A stretch of 64,000 nt of DNA, taken from positions 4,151,016-4,215,015 of the forward strand of contig JAQFVV010012495.1 in assembly GCA_028023455.1 (NCBI GenBank). Reading direction: 5' to 3'. A program made the translations under genes and the position numbers. Below are positions 47,935 through 59,347 of the stretch, in pieces (the stretch's first letter is position 1; each line of letters opens with the position of its first letter). Source of the stretch: Epiperipatus broadwayi (lineage: Eukaryota > Onychophora > Udeonychophora > Euonychophora > Peripatidae). The notes below the pieces were generated by a model. It was not told where the DNA came from and ran no database searches. It saw nothing but the letters and a program-made list of their open reading frames with translations.

Positions 47935-50104
47935 GCTGTTGTGCATTGGATGCCAAATATTTTATATCTGGTTCATATTTTGTCATTTTTAATAGACTTC
48001 ACACCATTCAAAGAAGTATGGAGAGATGCATATTGGGAGTAACAAGAAGAGATCGAAAATGCAATATATGGGTAAGAGAACAAACAGGTGTTATTGACCT
48101 CATTGAAAAATTAAAAGACTGAAGTGGAGTTGGGCTGGACATACTGCTAGAAGAGATGATAATAGATGGACAATTAAAATCTTAAACTGGATTCCAAGAG
48201 AGTAGACCCAGAAAGAGACTACATGTGAGATGGATGGATGAAATAAGAAAGTGTGCAGAGGTGATGTGGAGAAGAGAAGAGAAAGTTGGAGAAGATGGAT
48301 TGAACTTGGAGAGACCTTAATCCTGCAGTGGACTGATAATGGTTGATGATGACATGCTGGACTAGATTCATCTGTCATTCTATTTCTTGAATTGTCTTTA
48401 ATTAAATTCATTTCTGAAAATGCACATGTAAAGGAAAAAATTGATAATATAGCGAGCGATAATTTTTTAAGCAATTAAATGTTTCAGGAATAGCAATCCA
48501 GGCAATCAATAATTTCTCTTCAGCATTCTTTTTACATATATCCAATAATCGATCATTTCCCATTGTTTCTAACTCAATCCTCAAGTCAACAAATTTTTGT
48601 TTTCATACAGAACTAGATTGAAAATCGATTGATTGCACTTCTATATCTTTCAAATTAAGCCACTCAAAAATTTCTAACTTGAGACTATCCATTAATATTA
48701 TGTCTGGGTATAAAATATTTTTTGATGTTTCTGAAAATTGTCTGAACTGTGTAAATCTTAAAGAAAATTAATCAATTATCAATTGAATAACAGCACAAAC
48801 ATTTTGTGTCAATTTTACTTGATCTGCTTTCTCATGAGATTCTAAATCAGTCAAGAACTTTTTTTATATTTGGAAAATATTTGAAGGTGTAGTAAGAAAT
48901 AACATCACAGTTGAAAACTTGTAATTTAACTTCAAATACTTTGATCAAATCAAACATGACAACGATTTTATTATAACCTTACAGTTTCACATTTAATTCA
49001 TTTAGATATGAACACATATCAGTAAAAACATTAATTTTAAAAGCAATTCAACATCTATTAATTCATTATATTTTTCAATAATTTTTTCATTATGTAAAAA
49101 CAATCTAATTTCTTTTAAATATTCAATGAATCTTTGAATAACTTTTCCTCAACTTAACCATCGGACATTGTTGTACATAAGTAAACCACAATATACTGAG
49201 TTTACCTCACTCAATGTGTAGATATAAAATTGATTAACATAGTCACAACATTCATAACATCATCCAGTGACTTAAAGCTGACTTTCATGCATAAAACCTA
49301 CTGATATATAATGCAATGAAAACCCAAAATTGGATGTCTAATACAGTTCGTAAATAAACTGAGAAAATTATTTTCTTTTCCAGTCATAAGCATCATCTGT
49401 AGTTATTGATACAATTTTGGCAACATCTATGTTGCAAATATCTAGTCCTTTTGTTGTTGTTACTAATGAGATTAAACTGAGCAATTCTTCGTTAATATTA
49501 TTGCCAACACAATAGCAATAAAAATAGCCAAACGAGTGGATCCATTTATGTCTGTACTTTCATCAAGATAGAGAGAAATTAAACTAGAAGATTTTATATC
49601 TCTTTTTTGTTCTTATAGCCATTTGCAGGATTCTTTCTTTAACTATTTCTAGTCGATGATAAATCTTTTATGCTCTGAATAATTTTTGCTTTGTTTTCAA
49701 AATCTCCAAAAAGAACTGGTGCACATTTCATCCAAGCTTCTTTTATATATTCTACATCATTAAAAGGTTTTCCATGTTTGACAATTACATTTAAAATAAA
49801 AAAAACTAGCAGCAGTTATATTTGAATGATTTTCGATAAATTTCATTATAGATGTTGTTTGAATATTTATATTTTTAAATGCTTGGGTAATATATTCTTT
49901 TTGTTCATCTTCACTTTTTTCACAGAGCAGTTTATGATTGGTCTCATAATGCCATTTTACTGATAATGTTCTCAATACAACTGTTGCAGAGCATAAAACA
50001 CATACTGCCTTGGTGCCTTTGTTAATCATTTCATACTCAACAGTCCACCAATTTTGAAATTCTCTACTGCTTGACAATTTTTGTTTTTTATTTTCACTAG
50101 TCAT
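47935..50104 (-). pseudogene. hAT transposase pseudogene (ZBED/EPM2AIP1-like)
   Basis: Starts at 50104 with a BED-type zinc-finger region (WWTVEYEMINKGTKAVCVLC and WHYETNH). Downstream pieces on the minus strand include ISLYLDESTDINGSTRLAIF near 49510-49590 (catalytic Asp block) and AFSEMNLIKDNSRNRMTDE near 48370-48440, which is the C-terminal dimerisation region. The end, YEPDIKYLASN, resumes at about 47940-47985 beyond an RTE insertion. Several frameshifts and stops are present between these blocks, so it is inactive. Confidence 0.85.
47999..48353 (+). mobile_element. RTE-like LINE 3' fragment inserted in the hAT element
   Basis: Plus-strand reading gives the typical C-terminal tail of an endonuclease-reverse-transcriptase LINE: TIQRSMERCILGVTRRDRK, then VREQTGVIDLIEKLK, WSWAGHTARRDDNRWTIKIL, RPRKRLHVRWMDEIRK, and a 3' end CTGCAGTGGACTGATAATGG with TGATGATGA. 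Two or three frame breaks (near 48120 and 48200). Extreme 5' truncation is normal for such insertions. The flanking hAT coding sequence continues on both sides in the opposite direction, which proves insertion into the transposase gene. Confidence 0.87.
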
Positions 50105-50895
50105 ATTAATATAATAGTAACAAATATATTTAAAAGTAAATTTAAATTAGGGCTTTAATAATTTTATAAATCAAAGATTTATCATTCCACTTTTACAGCA
50201 AAACTTCAAGCAAGAAAAAAAAAGTCATTGGATGGCGTTGATTATGCATGTCATTCCTTTGTTCGTGATTTTGATTACATTAAAAAAATGAATAGTATCA
50301 TCACATTTAGGTGAAAAAAATTTGGACAGAAAATCATTTGATTACTTTTACTTTAGATTTGAAAAAAAAAAAATACTTCAAAGAGTTTATTTTACTGAGT
50401 TTAATTTCTAGTTTTATTGGAATTATTTGACAAGTTTATAGAATATGATACCACAGTATACTGGTATCACTTTATTTGACTTAATGTATTGCTTCTAATC
50501 AGAGTTCAATTGTAAATTGAATTCTAATATATTATATTTATTTATTTTACCTTTAGTTTATAGTAAATTTTTATTAGTACAGATTTTAGCAATAAAAAAA
50601 ATATTAAAGAAAATTATGATATATAAATAGTTTGTATGCCATTAAAAAATTCGAAAGTGCCATCTCTGGAACGCATGCTATAGGTTCACCAACATTGCTC
50701 TACACCATTCTCATAGAAAGTAGAAACTGGTTTCTATCCACTTTTAATACTTTGTGGAAGTATGTAATCATAAACATATAACCAAGGACATGGAAAAAAA
50801 ATCTATGATTCTCAAGATACACATTTCATGCTGAATCAGCACTCATTAGTTGGCCCAGAGTACAATCTCTTACAAATATATTTATCATTGTTCAG

Positions 50896-50926
<31 letters not shown>

Positions 50927-52871
50927 CAAATTACTACAGTTTAATTGATAAGCATCAAACATGTTTCCCTCACAACTTTGACACAAATCACTTTATGAAA
51001 GTATATTAATAATTTTTATTAGTCATTTATTAGACTAGAGATTATCCAAAAATAAGTAATATTTCTGTAGTGTAACTCTCACACAAGGTAGGGACTGGCT
51101 TATTACACTACAGAAATATTATTCATTATTTGATAATCTCTAGTCTAATGAATGACTAATAAAAATTATTAGTATACTTTCATTAAGTGATTTGTGTCAA
51201 AGTTGTGAAGGCAATGCATTTAACACATGTCAATTAAACTGTAGTAATTTGTTATCTACATATACTGAACAATGATAAAGATATGTGTAAGAGATTGTGG
51301 TCTGGACCTGCTGATGAATGCTGGTTCAGCATGAAATATGCATCTTGGGGATCATAGATCTTTTTCACCTGTCTTTGGCCATATGTTTATGATATCCTTC
51401 CATAAGATGTTAAAAGCGGATAGAAACCAGCCCCTAACTTGTGTGAGAGTAGTACAGAGAAAATTATACTTAGAAATATTATTCAATATTAGATAATCTC
51501 TACTCTAATGAATGACTAATAAAAATTATCAAAATATTACAAGTTCCCTTATGCAAATAAAGTCGATAAGAAGTGACATGATAGTTGGTAATGAAAATTA
51601 AGATACCTAATAAAATAATTACTGGAAGAAATTTGGTCAAGCAATGGGCTTTCTTTGTGTAAGATATGGAGAAAGTTCTATAAAACTGAGAACAGTGGTC
51701 TAAACATTAAAAGATCTTCTAAGACCATGATTGTCAGAACATAAAACATGAATCAAAATTTATATATATATAATTGTAAAAATTATTCTTCACACATGCA
51801 CTATTATAATTTTCTTCCACAAGATTACATATATATAAACCGCTAAATTATTACACACACACGCACATATATATATAATTGTGTAAAAAATGAATTCGTT
51901 TGTTAATAAAAATATTACTTGAAATAAAAGAAAATCTATTTCTCTGCAAGATTTTAAACCATATCTTATTTGTAAATTATTTAAACAATAAAATAGATGA
52001 TCATGCTTAATTTATACTTTAATATTGTTGAGGGGATGGGAGCATTAATAATTTATATATATTTTAATCATAAAAAAATTAATAATAAAAAAATTAAAAA
52101 TGGAACCTCAAAATTATTGTATATAAGATATAATGTAGGATTTAAGAAAAGATATGAATTTTCTTTACCTATATCTTCTTATATATATATAACAGATCTT
52201 CGGAGATCCAGGAAATGATTTGGATGATAACAAATATAAAAATATTTTATATTCTCATTAATATGTATTTTATACTGCATACTTTAATAATAAAGATCTC
52301 TTTTTAAACTATTTCAAGCAACAGATTAGTATTATCAAAAGTATCAGTGTAAGTATAAATCTTACTATCAGATTCTAGTAATAACTTTATGGCAAATTGG
52401 TAAGGAAAAAATATACAAAGATTACAATTGGTTATTTGAAAGCTTATATAGTTTTTCAAATTAATATCCTAAATATTAAAATATTTTTAACCATAGACTG
52501 TTGATATTTCTAATTTAATATTTATGAGTTTTATTTCTTTTAGTTTGCTGATGTAAATGTAAATTTTAAATATTTACAGAAAGATTAACTAGTTTAAATT
52601 CTGTTTAATAGTGTCTCCTGCTTAACAAGAGTTAAAACAATAAAAAGAGTTTGGAAGAGTCTGTGGATATGTCCAAATTAGTGCTGTAATTATGGAACCA
52701 ACTATTCAAAAAAGTTTATTGATTACACAGATCTTTGCTACTATGATCATAAATTAGTTATTGAAATTAATTATTTAAAATTAAATTTAATATTATAAAT
52801 CTTCTAAATATTTTATATTTTGTTTTTGTAACATTATACATTATTTTAATAGTTATATATCATTTTAACAG

Positions 52872-53488
52872 GTAATCCAATAATATGCGACTGCCAGGCC
52901 ATTTGGTTCACTGTTTGGTCACAACAACTCATATGGTATAACAGTGAGAAACCTAAGTGTACAAAGCCCAATAGACTTAGTGGTAAAATAATTGAAAATC
53001 TTTCTGTAGATCAACTTGTGTGCAACAGTGTTAATCTTTCTATGAATATAACACTTATGAATGAAAAATCTGCATTAATTTCTTGGATAATCAATATATC
53101 TGGGTACATCCAAGTGACAAGTTATTATATCGAAGCCTGCACTTTTCAACAAAAATGTCTTAACAGTAGTATTTTATCAAACAAAGTAAGGAATTACACT
53201 TTATCCAATATGGAATCTAGCTCATTTTACAACATATGTGTAATTATGAAATGGATTCCAGAAGACACGACAATAGAATTTAAACAACAGGAGTGTTATC
53301 AGATTAAAACTGGAGGGAATATTTTTAAAAGAACAATATTTATAACTGTAGGAGTTTTACTAAGTTTCATTCTAATTCTTGTGTTAATACTTGCTGCACA
53401 TTATATTTTTAAAAAGTATAAGTCAATAAAATATATAAAAAGTTTTGAGGAAGAAAGTATATTAGACACTTCTAAAAAAAATGAATAA
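52872..53488 (+). CDS. Leucine-rich repeat transmembrane protein, exon 2
   Basis: Encodes residues 828-1032. It opens with the C-terminal LRR cap: NPIICDCQAIWF with the CxC pair, a Trp-rich stretch and two later Cys (KPKCTKPNRL, DQLVCNS). Residues about 880-975 form a beta-rich segment with paired Cys that looks like a fibronectin type III domain, though weakly. A hydrophobic helix (FITVGVLLSFILILVLILAA, about 983-1005) is followed by a basic stop-transfer KKYK and a 25-residue tail ending SKKNE. No TIR or kinase domain is encoded, so this is not a Toll receptor. The exon begins after acceptor AACAG; the phase-1 join restores the cap exactly. Confidence 0.92.
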
Positions 53489-53547
53489 CAATATTATGTT
53501 ACAAGATTTTAATTAACATTATGAAATGATTTGTATAACTATAAACC

Positions 53548-53553
53548 AATAAA
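53548..53553 (+). terminator. Polyadenylation signal of the LRR gene
   Basis: AATAAA 60 bases after the stop codon at 53486-53488, with T-rich sequence downstream. It fits a short 3' UTR. Confidence 0.6.
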
Positions 53554-53569
53554 ATGTGAAATTAAAGTT

Positions 53570-55889
53570 AATTTGATCATTTTTATTATTACTTTATATT
53601 TTTAAAAAATCAGTAACAAAATACGAGATAAACCTCTAATTGAGGAATTGCGATGGTTAATTGTTTTATTATACATATTTTCTTTTTATGTTACAACATC
53701 TGAATGGTTGATGTGCTAATGAACCAGAAATAATAAGATTGTGCAATCCATCACCATTCTGCTCCATATTTTTTACTGTGTTTATTAAAAAATGACTTTA
53801 TTACTTGGAATTTCATAAAAAGTTCAATCACCAGAAATAACAGTTGGCCATGGACCTTAACACATTTATATCTATGCCAAATACATCACAGTACTCTATA
53901 CAAAATTTTCCAATACAAATTAAGTACACATATAGGGAACTAAATATCTTAACATTGGTAAAACAAAATCATATGAGCAAATAAATGAAGTTTATACAAA
54001 ACTACCCTCTTTCATGTGCTATGAATTCAGATAGCTGCAGATTCCATGCAGAACAATTAGTACAAATATAGCTATGTTTGCCAGCATTCAGCAAAGATTA
54101 TCTGAAATTATTCTTGCTAGTTGAGATGATATCCTTTGATGTATATTTCTGTTGATATTGGTTCTTTTGATTTAATTACTGGTTTCTGTTATTTACTACA
54201 CATGCAGCATCTGAAGGTATTTCTCTAAGTGGCATTTATCCCTCGTGGAATTATGGCTAGTCTATTCCCCAAAACTATGGGACACTTTAATTTAAGCAGC
54301 ATACAGTTTATATGTAATTGGATAAATGAGCAATGGAATGGCTTTACAATACCTCATAGCAGTTTCTCTGCACTTAATGATGGAACTAAGTCCACACTCA
54401 GCCAGCTTGGCTAGAGCGGGATGGATGGTGTGCTCCTCTACTCTCCCATTATACGAATAAACACGGCAGCCTATTATTATTCTCTCTCTTTTATTTTATT
54501 ATATTTTATAATAAGGATCTCCTGAGAGACCCCTTTTACGGAGCACTGAGCTGAGTTATCTATCAAATCAATTTTTTAGTGTTAGCTCTAAACTTTTCTG
54601 TGGTCTGAGCTTACTGAGTAAGCATAAACTTTGCAAGAATTAGCTTTAAAAAGGAATTGCAATAAAAACAAAAGATAATATTTTGGCTAGCCAACATAAA
54701 ATATCAATCTCTTAATTAGCCAATCTGATTATTAACAAATTAATTATTTGTATAAAATAATGTCATTTCCATCCATAATACACGTTAAATTACTTTGCAA
54801 CTGGTATTTATTAAAATATTTCTAAAGATTTTATAATCTTTGTTTAACTTATATATTTATTCAAAATCAATTTTGAACTAATGAGACCTAATATATTTTA
54901 TCTGCAGACCTACCTACATAGACATTACACCTAGTAAACAAAATGTTTTAACAGCTTTTGATTAATAATTTTTTAAGAAAATTTTAAATGACATAATCTG
55001 AAGTACATAAGTGCATATATATATATATATAAAGCACTTCAATAATAAAATATAAATTATATATAATGTAATAAGCTGATGATAATTCTATATTTACTAA
55101 ATCAATATTATTGTTTAAGGTTCAACGAAATAATCATATGTCCATTAGAAAAATTAATTCTTTATAAAAGATAAAGGAGTTGTTATTGTGTGAGATTCTG
55201 ATTTAAAGTAGCTTTTAACAAAAATAATAATATGAATAATCAAAAACTTACAAACATAAGTTGTTTTTTGTTATGAAAATGAATAGAAACTTACTAAGAC
55301 AAGACTCAAATACAACTATTACATTTAAAGATTGGCTCATTATAATGGTGTTTATTATTGTTATCTTTACATCAAGGCAGAGTCTAGGCAAAACTATGAG
55401 AAAGCCATTGCGGTAATTGCTTAACTGTTTCTCATGATATATTTCATGCTGATGGAGTTAGAAGACACTGTAAGAATATCATGCATAAAATATTAGAACT
55501 AAGAACAAAATTAGCAATATAGGCATAAAAATAAAAGGGGGAGATATTGTTAATATGTTCTCCAACAGAGATAAAAGACTGGATTTTAAAAATGCAAGTT
55601 TTTTTTTTTTTAATTGGCGAATAATATATATGAGCGAACATTGTTTTGGGACCAAATATAAACAAAAATCTTTTATGTTAAAATTTTAAATGATATAATA
55701 TAGTGGTCTGTGGGCTATTATAATTATTCAATATATATATATACACACACACAAAATTCATGATAAAAGACTACAAATACAATTATTAGATTTAGAAGGA
55801 TATATACATATAAAAGTCCATGTGATAGAAATATATTCCAATTAAAGTACATTTTTATATGCAGTAAGTTTAGGAATGATATTAAGAAT
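53570..55889. other. Non-coding interval downstream of the LRR gene
   Basis: No gene recognised. A less AT-rich patch at about 54190-54560 (with CTCAGCCAGCTTGGCTAGAG and CTCCTGAGAGACC) differs from its surroundings and may be an old repeat of unknown class. (TA)n runs occur near 55015-55030 and 55730-55745. Confidence 0.4.
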
Positions 55890-56550
55890 ACATGCAATGC
55901 ATCCTGAAGCTGATATAAATTCAGACAATAATTTAATGACTTTTAAAAGAATAGAAAGAAATAAGATAAAGAAGTCAGCTATAGATAAACTAAGAGGAAA
56001 TATTAGGAAAAAAATTTTTTTTGGTTTTGAAGGATAAGAAAATAAGCTTAAATAACAGTAGGCTGATTGCCAAAAGTCAATATAAAAAAATAATAGGAAT
56101 TATTCAAAAAATATTTCAAAGATGCTGTAGTAAAAATGGTAAGTTATTAAAAAATAAGATGACAAAAAAGCTCAAGGTAATAAGATGATAAATAAAATCG
56201 ACAAGTAAAGATAATTAAAAAAAAATATTTTTTTAGAAAATAGATATATGCATAATAAGTCTAATAATGAATTAAGATGTAACACAAAAAGCATAAAAAA
56301 GGTTAAAAAGTAAATGCAGAGAGAGAGAGAGAGAGACAAAAAATTTACAAAGCAAAAATAGATTTGAGTTAATAAATAGCAGATAAAAATTTAGATGAAA
56401 TATGCAAAGAATAAATTAATAGTTGAAGATAAAGATGGCAATTTAGTGGCAAATATAATGGAAAAATGAAAATATACAGAATAGTTAAGCAATTTATGTG
56501 ATGGTTGACATACTTCATTAATGCTAACTGAAAACGAGGAAAATAATCAA
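55890..56550 (+). pseudogene. Decayed LINE linker-region remnant
   Basis: Lysine-rich broken frames on the plus strand lead to LIVEDKDGNLVANIMEK and KYTE at about 56415-56480. This resembles the segment between endonuclease and reverse transcriptase in CR1/Rex-like LINEs (a DKDGN motif followed by a W/Y-rich helix). An (AG)n tract lies at 56317-56336. No catalytic motif survives, so the family call is tentative. Confidence 0.4.
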
Positions 56551-56569
56551 GTAAGTTGCATTATTAAAA

Positions 56570-57012
56570 CAGGCAAAACTCTCTAAAACATATTGCCACT
56601 CAGTGCAAGCCAGAGTAATCAATGGATGCCAGAAGACTTGTGCATAAAATTCCCATCTCGTACCTACTCATCCAATATCTCCAGACTAGTTTCTGGCTTG
56701 TGGCCTTCATCAATGAGGAGCCTTGGATCTGAGAGCACTGCATGTAGATCTTAGGATCTAATGCAATCCTCCAGCAGCCATCTTTTATCTCTACTTAACT
56801 ACAAAACTATGAGATTTAAATTGAAAACATTATATTTTCAATCCAAGCTCACCAGCTTATATAGTCATATAGGTCTGAATTCAGTTCAGTACCTATACAC
56901 TTTGGTGTCTTTGGTTCTTTAATAACCATAGCCACCACTATCCGATTAGGCAGGATTGGTTTTAAGCCAATAAACATCACATGATGGCTATTTCTTATGC
57001 TTGCTCTTAACT
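56570..57012 (+). repeat. R1 long copy with inverted 3' block
   Basis: Starts ACAGGCAAAACTCTC, runs through CTACTCATCCAATATC and GTGGCCTTCATCAATGAGGA, then a middle part matching the spacer of the 7.79-8.48 kb foldback (CTTTAATAACCA, GGCAGGATTGG). It ends with the R1 3' block in reversed orientation (CATCACATGATGGCTATTTC). The rearranged order suggests that R1 copies recombine or template-switch. Confidence 0.8.
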
Positions 57013-57539
57013 GTTAAGTACAATTTAATATGCAGTGTAATACAATAAAACAAAATTGGCTGGTAAAAGCATTTATTTCATAAGAATTAACATTAATGAA
57101 GCAAAAAAATCATAATATATATGTTATGGTTGAAGTGATTAATCAATTTGTATTAATAATTACTGGTTATTATTAACAATAACTAAATATGATGGTCAAA
57201 GTGATTAATTTTAAAAAAATTATCACATGAACTGGTAATTATTCATAATTCTCGGTTCGCACCTGTATTAATACATTTCAATGCTGCTAGGTTTGAAACC
57301 AATATCAAATTTAATAAATTTCAATACATTAGGTTGGCAGCTTCTCCGCATTCGAGAGGAAATAAGGAGTCATATCATTATTCTGTTTTTGCTAACCATT
57401 CACTTACTGCTGATTGCAACATTATTGGAAGAGATTGTTTTTATTCATGTCTCTCACTAATGTGGCTGGCTCATTGTTCTTACGATTCATTAATTTTATG
57501 TTACCAATAAGCATAATGGATGGTTTAGATACAATGAAG

Positions 57540-59275
57540 AAATGATTTAATGATCAAATGAATAATTTGAAACTGAAAAAGAACAAAATCATCAGTTATT
57601 TACAAGAGAAGATTATTATTCATTTTTTGCTTAAAGTTAAAGAAAACAAAGATAAGTTTTCCAGCACATCACCTGCAGAATACTAATGTTTATCAAGATA
57701 CAATATTGTAAAAACTGAAAGTATTTGAAAAACTCATCATACCAGTTAAAAATGAAAATGAATCAATCATATATTGCACTTTTTTGGAAAAGAATTTTCA
57801 ATTAATTCATGATATCCACATTGCAATTGGTCATACTGGGCGAAACAGGATAATGGAAGAGCTTAAGGCAAAGTATAAGAACATTACTGTAGAAATTGTT
57901 ATACTGTATTTAAATCTTTGTGAACCTTGTCAAAAGAAAGTAAGCATTCCAAAAATAGGGCTTGTTGTGAAACCAATTAAAAGCAGTCAATTCAATTCAA
58001 AATGTCAAGTTGATTTGATAGATATGCAATTGCAAGTGGATGGGATTATTAATTTATAATAGTTTTATCAAGACCATTTTACAAAATTTGTTCAACTAAG
58101 AGTTTTAAAAACAAAACATGTCAAGGAAATTGCTTACCAATTATTGGATATATTTACAATATTTGGAGCACCATGCATCTTGCAAAGTGACAATGGCTGA
58201 AAATTTGTGAACAGAACTATTGAAGAAGTCTGCAGAATGTGGGATGAACTTAAAATCATTCATAGAAAACTGAGTCACAAGGCTCAATTGAAAGAGCAAA
58301 TCAAGATATTAAAAATATGTTATCTACCTGGCTTGAAACAAACAATACAATTAAATGGTTGGAAAGATTACATTTTATTCAATTTATGAAAAATAGAGCC
58401 CACTCTGGAATAGACCTGTCCCTATAAGGCTATGTTTGGTTGTAAATCCAGAATAGGTTTGAAAGCATATTTGCCAGTTGAAATTTTATCAGAAATCACT
58501 AATAAAGAAGAGTCTTAAATAATATTAAAAGATCAATCCAATAGTGGTACTGAACAGAGAAGTGACTCAGAATAGGATTGCGATATTATAGCAGAGAATA
58601 ATGATAATGTGGAAGACTTGCAGTTAATAACTGGTGAAAATATCTGAACAAAAATAGAAATGAGAGTGCAAGTCAAATCATAGATCAACCATATTTTTCT
58701 GAAATATTTCCAAATGACATAAAAGATAATAAAAGAAAAAATATTGGCAACAGACAGAAGAAGAGTTGTCTTCTTTCGCACTTAATGAAATCTGTGGAAA
58801 AAATCCAAGAAACTCGAAAGTCTGCTAAGGAGAGTCTGAATAAGCAAGCTGAAAAAAATGTTATGACTTTCAAATACTAAATTTCAAATTGCAAATGTAG
58901 GAGAATGCATTTGGATAAGATTCCCAGATGTAGAAATGGCTAAAGCTGATAACCATAATATTATTGCTATTATAATGTCAATTAAAAAACAATAACTTAT
59001 ATAAACTCAGTATAAAATATGGCATTTTAAACCAATTCTATGCCAGGAATGAATTTACAATCTGCAAATTTTTTTTTATTTCAATTAATAATATTCCAGA
59101 TATGGAAATAAGTTTATGAGAGTACACTTACAGGAATTCCAATTTAGGTGGTCAAGGATTGAAATGTTGCAGTTGCACAAGTGATTGTGACTCATACTGC
59201 TGCAAATACAAAAAATCAAAAATTATTTACAATTCTAAATGCCACAAAAACTCTTCCTCTAAAAATAAATAGTTT
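57540..59275 (+). pseudogene. DDE integrase pseudogene, KRBA2/SCAND3-type
   Basis: N-terminal fragments from about 57515 (KFSSTSPAEY near 57655) lead to an HHCC zinc domain at 57784-57960 (LIHDIHIAIGHTGRNRIMEE with two His; CEPCQKK with two Cys). The catalytic core follows: VDLIDMQ near 58012 (first Asp), QSDNG with Asp at 58189-58191, and GSIERANQDIKNM with Glu at 58290-58292 in another frame. The end carries a cysteine-rich CXC-like tail, KCCSCTSDCDSYCCKYKK, at 59161-59220. This is the architecture of integrase-bearing KRAB-A-domain-2-like and SCAND3-like proteins. TAA/TAG at 58057-58062, TGA at 58198 and a frameshift before 58290 inactivate it. The ORF from 57784 starts at TTG; it is not a true start. 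Confidence 0.85.
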
Positions 59276-59347
59276 TGTAATATTATTTTATATATAGTTT
59301 GTAATTGTTTGTAATTTTATAAAAATGTAATATTTTTACTGAATTAG

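Larger units (their letters stand above)
47604..50697 (-). mobile_element. hAT transposon (3,094 bp) with intact 8-bp target duplication
   Basis: The left end CAGTGTGGCGAACCTTGTGC and the right end (inverse CAATGTTGGTGAACCTATAG) are hAT-type inverted termini resembling the SPIN/Charlie group, both continuing with GCATGC. The 8-bp duplication CTCTACAC is exact at 47596-47603 and 50698-50705. The element carries a broken transposase on the minus strand and an RTE fragment inserted in it. It is inserted in the arm of a foldback repeat inside the LRR gene intron. Confidence 0.93.
47560..51535. repeat. Large foldback/R2-containing palindrome, split by the hAT element
   Basis: Arms flank a centre near 51085. 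The inner left arm 50706-51075 and right arm 51100-51460 are inverted copies over about 360 bp (GAAACTGGTTTCTATCC; TGCTGAATCAGCACTC; GACACAAATCACTTTATGAA; AGACTAGAGATTATC and complements). The left arm continues on the other side of the hAT element at 47560-47603 (GAATAATATTTCTGCAGTAT), matching inverted 51450-51500. The right side then repeats the AATCTCTACTCTAATGAATG block to 51535. Confidence 0.82.
41986..52871 (+). other. LRR gene intron (10,886 bp), transposon-rich
   Basis: Donor GTAAGAT and acceptor TTTTAACAG (AG at 52870-52871), phase 1. Contents listed separately: a small MITE, an R1 copy, an RTE remnant, an R4 foldback split by a probable solo LTR, and a second foldback split by a hAT element. 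About 42190-42920 and 51540-52860 hold no recognised feature. An alternative reading into the intron adds ten codons and stops at 42017. Confidence 0.9.

Noticed and set aside
57784-58059. Integrase ORF as an intact short gene starting at 57784
   Set aside because: The start is TTG, homologous reading continues upstream and downstream through stops and a frameshift, and the catalytic residues are spread over two frames. It is a pseudogene fragment.
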